Assembly (NCBI GenBank): GCA_025933895.1
Contig: JAICZB010000123.1
Coordinates: 1-7,164 of the forward strand
Source of the DNA: Thermoleophilia bacterium
Lineage (GTDB): Bacteria; Actinomycetota; Thermoleophilia; Gaiellales; Gaiellaceae
Length of the DNA stretch: 7,164 nt
Direction: 5' to 3'
Each line of letters opens with the position of its first letter. Position 1 is the stretch's first letter. Shown here one piece after another: positions 5,501 through 7,164 of this stretch. The notes under the pieces were generated by a model that was given only the letters and a program-made list of their open reading frames with translations, made no database searches and was not told the origin of the DNA. Position numbers and translations under genes: made by a program.

Positions 5501-5856
5501 GCCCCTCGCTGGGTATACCAGCCTCCGCCCAGGGGCGCCGCGGGCGCCCCGTCCCCCGGCCGGGCGTCGGCGGCTTGACCGGCGACACTTCCAGCCCATG
5601 CGCCGTCGTGGAAGACGACGGTGTTCTCGCCGCTCTCGAGCACGAGCTCGAAGTAGCGGCGGACGACCGGCTCCTCGGTCCACCACCGGTCCACGACGCG
5701 CCACTCCTCCCGCGCGACCGCGACCGCACGATGGTTCACCTCGAGCGGTCTGCCGTTTGCATCCGCCTCGACGCGCGCCGCCCGCGGCGCGTTGAAGCGG
5801 GCGACTACTCGTCCTTCGGCACCAGCAGAGCCCGCGATTCTGGAACGCGCGACCAT
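5497..5856 (-). CDS. DUF6504 protein, companion of ImuB
   Basis: DUF6504 proteins are small, of unknown function, and commonly encoded beside imuB in Actinobacteria. The family core is visible as ARVEADANGRPLEV (27-40), VAREEWRVVDRWWTEEPVVRRYFELVLESG (47-76, best conserved WRVxDRWW) and the terminal GGWYTQRG. The ATG at 5856 has a strong ribosome binding site (GGAGGT, 6-nt gap) inside the 3' end of imuB. The two genes overlap by 52 bp in different frames. Residues about 86-110, between VVFHDGAW and GGGWYTQRG, look like an insertion. The segment is Ala/Gly/Pro-rich and encoded by a repeat-like stretch plus a GC hairpin; relatives pass almost directly from the one strand to the other. The stop overlaps the next gene as ATGA. 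Co-regulation with imuB suggests a mutasome accessory role, but no biochemical function is known to me. Confidence 0.85.
   Translation of the reverse strand: MVARSRIAGSAGAEGRVVARFNAPRAARVEADANGRPLEVNHRAVAVAREEWRVVDRWWTEEPVVRRYFELVLESGENTVVFHDGAWAGSVAGQAADARPGDGAPAAPLGGGWYTQRGA
5532..5550 (-). repeat. Perfect GC hairpin inside the DUF6504 gene
   Basis: The arms GGGGCGCC (5532-5539) and GGCGCCCC (5543-5550) are perfect complements around a 3-nt loop. It codes for part of the Ala/Gly/Pro stretch (GAPAAP, residues 103-108) that looks inserted into the DUF6504 protein. The layout of an 8-9 bp GC stem with a 3-nt loop resembles the second hairpin of the dnaE2 repeats. Confidence 0.7.
5566..5597 (-). 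repeat. 32-nt element shared with the dnaE2 3' end, copy 2
   Basis: It matches 141-172 at 26 of 32 bases and is read in the same frame (WAGSVAGQAAD). Its RNA can fold as GUCGCCGG/CCGCCGAC, with one C-C mismatch, around UCAAG. Together with the hairpin at 5532-5550 it makes up the presumed insertion in the DUF6504 gene. Confidence 0.5.
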
Positions 5857-6986
5857 GGCGCCACCTCCACGACGGTGCAGACCGAGCCGGATCCGGTGCT
5901 CGCCCGGACCTGGCGCAGCCCGTCCCGCAGGCGGGAGCGGTCCTCGGCGCCGGCCGCGAGCAGCTCGAGCTGGTGGCCGGTCGGCTCGGTGAGCTCGACG
6001 AGCTCGAGACGGAGCTCGCCGACCGGTGCCGGAAGCTCGGCCAGCCGCGGCGAGAGCGCGATACGGATCCGTTCCGGGTCGGCGGTCGGCTCGCGCAGGG
6101 TGAGTGTCCGTCGCCACGAGCCGCCGCTCTCGAGCCGAGCTGCGAGCGCGACCTTGCGGACGAAGCGGTCGCGTCGCTCGGGTCGTGCGAGCGCGGTCTC
6201 GACGAGTCCCGCCAGCGCACGCCTCAGCGTCAGCTCGTTGCCGACTGCCTCCGGGAATTCGAGCGAGGCGGCGACGATCGCGGGCGGGCGCCGGCCGCGC
6301 ACGCGCGCGGCCGTCCCACCTCTCGCCAGGCCCCAGGCGCGCCGGCCGTCCGGCCCCAAACGTTCGGCGACGGCGCCACCCGGAAGCCCGGCAAGCTGCC
6401 CCAGCTTGCGAACTCCAAGCGCTTCGAGCTCCTCGTAGCGGCCACGCTCGAGCGGGAGGAGCGTGAGCGGCAACGGTGCGAGGAACTGCGGCAGCTCCTC
6501 GTCGGCCACGACGACCACCTGCCCCGGCCGCGCGACCGAAGCCGCAGCGAGCGCCGCGAAGCGCCGACCGGCCGCGCCGATCCGCGCGTCCCACTCGGTC
6601 CCGACCGCCGCAAGCGCGCGCCGGAGCGCAGGCTCGAGGCCGCCGTAGAGCCGCTCGACTCCCCGCGTCTCGAAGTACGCGACTCCGAGCGAGGCCGGCT
6701 CGACGGCGAAGCCTGCGTCCTCGAGCGCATGCAGAATCTCCTCCCAGCCGCGCTCCGCACCGGCCGCATCGGGCTCGACGAGCGCGAGGGACGGGCAAGT
6801 CGCGAGCGCCTCCCCCAGCCGCATTCCCGGCTGCACGCCTGCCGTCTCGGCAGCCGCCGTGACAGGCCCGAGCAACGGCTCTCCCTGCGGCTCGGGCGCC
6901 AGCGCCGCGGGGCGCAGTGCAAGCGTGGGTGTTCGGCGCAGCGCTGCCTTGAGCTCGAGTCCTGGAATGGCGAGACACGCGATCAC
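5805..6986 (-). CDS. imuB: ImuB-type Y-family DNA polymerase homologue, catalytic acids lost
   Basis: ImuB is the hub of the DnaE2 mutasome. It keeps the Y-family fold without polymerase activity and links DnaE2 to the beta clamp. The 393-residue protein opens with IACLAIPGLELKAAL where active polymerases have the metal-binding Asp. The later DE pair of the active site is replaced by GV in PASLGVAYFE (97-106). Other Y-family landmarks remain: GMRLGEALATCP (54-65), GAAGRRFAALAAA (137-149) and the thumb/helix-hairpin-helix LGVRKLGQLAGLP (190-202). HQLELLAAG (338-346) fits a QLxL clamp-binding motif, followed by the family tail SRVPESRALLVP (379-390). GTG 6986 is chosen because the promoter leaves a leader of only a few bases; GTG 7013 would put coding sequence inside both LexA boxes and upstream of the -10. 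No imuA gene precedes it. Identity is strong, and loss of catalysis is inferred from the residues. Confidence 0.9.
   Translation of the reverse strand: MIACLAIPGLELKAALRRTPTLALRPAALAPEPQGEPLLGPVTAAAETAGVQPGMRLGEALATCPSLALVEPDAAGAERGWEEILHALEDAGFAVEPASLGVAYFETRGVERLYGGLEPALRRALAAVGTEWDARIGAAGRRFAALAAASVARPGQVVVVADEELPQFLAPLPLTLLPLERGRYEELEALGVRKLGQLAGLPGGAVAERLGPDGRRAWGLARGGTAARVRGRRPPAIVAASLEFPEAVGNELTLRRALAGLVETALARPERRDRFVRKVALAARLESGGSWRRTLTLREPTADPERIRIALSPRLAELPAPVGELRLELVELTEPTGHQLELLAAGAEDRSRLRDGLRQVRASTGSGSVCTVVEVAPWSRVPESRALLVPKDE
5863..5868 (-). promoter_or_regulatory. Strong ribosome binding site of the DUF6504 gene
   Basis: GGAGGT lies 6 nt before ATG 5856 and inside imuB. It fixes the start of the DUF6504 gene within the imuB coding region rather than after the imuB stop. 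It is the only clear Shine-Dalgarno in this window. Confidence 0.75.
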
Positions 6987-6987
6987 G

Positions 6988-7001
6988 GGAACGTATGTTC
7001 T
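6988..7001 (-). promoter_or_regulatory. LexA (SOS) box 2 of the imuB promoter
   Basis: GGAAC-GTAT-GTTCT (plus strand) keeps the GAAC-N4-GTTC core. It covers the -10 hexamer and the expected transcription start, and ends one base from the GTG start codon. LexA bound here would directly block RNA polymerase. Confidence 0.85.
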
Positions 7002-7026
7002 ACACGAACACACGTTCTCCTGTCAA
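6997..7026 (-). promoter_or_regulatory. SOS-controlled promoter of the imuB operon
   Basis: A perfect -35 TTGACA (7026-7021) is followed by an 18-nt spacer and the -10 TAGAAC (7002-6997). Transcription should start about 6-8 nt further on, only a few bases before GTG 6986, giving a leaderless or near-leaderless message. Two LexA boxes overlap the spacer and the -10. This promoter should serve imuB, the DUF6504 gene and the GyrI-like gene. Confidence 0.8.
7005..7018 (-). promoter_or_regulatory. LexA (SOS) box 1 of the imuB promoter
   Basis: CGAAC-ACAC-GTTCT (plus strand) matches the Gram-positive LexA operator. It fills the spacer between -35 and -10, with 2 nt on each side. Its centre is 17 bp from that of box 2, so two dimers could occupy the promoter at once. 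Confidence 0.88.
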
Positions 7027-7048
7027 ACACGAACAGTCGAGCCGAGGG

Positions 7049-7062
7049 TCGGACGCGTCCGA
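7049..7062. repeat. 14-bp perfect palindrome before the imuB promoter
   Basis: TCGGACGCGTCCGA is a perfect palindrome in the 40-base gap between the membrane-protein stop and the imuB -35. It could be an operator half-overlapped by no other site, or the stem of a short hairpin. No T-run follows it on the minus strand, so a classical terminator is unlikely. Confidence 0.6.
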
Positions 7063-7066
7063 GTGG

Positions 7067-7164
7067 CTACGAGCCGCGCCGGCTTCCGCGGAAACGGCGT
7101 TTCATCGCCACGAAGAACTCTCCGGTGAGCGGCATGACCAGCACAAAGAGGGTCAGCACAACCA
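7067..7164 (-). CDS. C-terminal end of a membrane protein (partial)
   Basis: The minus-strand frame entering from the right edge reads VVLTLFVLVMPLTGEFFVAM, then a basic tail KRRFRGSRRGS, and stops at TAG (7069-7067). A hydrophobic stretch followed by a cluster of Arg and Lys is the pattern of a last membrane helix with a cytoplasmic tail. The gene is on the same strand as imuB, but its stop lies before the imuB SOS promoter, so it is probably a separate unit. Only 31 residues are visible, so the family cannot be named. It does not look like ImuA. Confidence 0.7.
   Translation of the reverse strand, partial: VVLTLFVLVMPLTGEFFVAMKRRFRGSRRGS

Noticed and set aside
5497..6978. A 493-codon minus-strand frame that would fuse about 370 residues to the N-terminus of the DUF6504 protein.
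   Set aside because: The upstream part overlaps imuB in another frame and is Arg/Ala-rich noise. A strong ribosome binding site and ATG at 5856 give the real DUF6504 start.

Overview
The window looks like chromosome from a very GC-rich actinobacterium. Third codon positions are almost all G or C. Three genes begin with a TANNNT hexamer 6-7 nt before the start codon, which is the pattern of leaderless actinobacterial transcripts. The SOS boxes are the CGAAC-N4-GTTCG type bound by Firmicute and Actinobacterial LexA. A deep-branching class such as Thermoleophilia is my guess from the style of the proteins; nothing in the window proves it.

Layout from right to left. At the right edge is the C-terminal end of a membrane protein (minus). 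Next comes a minus-strand SOS operon: imuB (catalytically dead Y-family polymerase, 6986-5805), a DUF6504 gene (5856-5497) and a GyrI-like gene (5500-5102). The last two genes overlap by ATGA. The operon is driven by a promoter with two tandem LexA boxes. Then come thiE (plus, thiamine phosphate synthase), a membrane-anchored beta-propeller gene (minus), a small cupin gene (plus) and dnaE2 (minus, error-prone DNA polymerase III alpha subunit). At the left edge a plus-strand gene probably ends at position 41.

imuB and dnaE2 are the two polymerase subunits of the ImuB-DnaE2 SOS mutasome. Here they are separated by about 2.9 kb of unrelated genes. The third LexA box lies between the beta-propeller gene and the 3' end of the cupin gene. 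It has the same spacing to its -10 hexamer as the first imuB box, and it points at dnaE2. A transcript from it would run antisense through the whole cupin gene. It would begin almost exactly at the ATG of a 119-codon ORF whose stop overlaps the dnaE2 start as ATGA.

A second unusual feature is a family of GC-rich, hairpin-forming repeats. One 54-nt copy sits in frame inside dnaE2, and a second, inverted copy forms the dnaE2 3' end. Partial copies lie beside it, and a related 32-nt stretch sits in the DUF6504 gene in the same reading frame. The dnaE2 product stops after its helix-hairpin-helix region, at the repeat cluster, and lacks the usual C-terminal OB-fold domain. No RNA genes, CRISPR arrays or transposase genes were seen, and no stretch over 300 bases lacks a gene.
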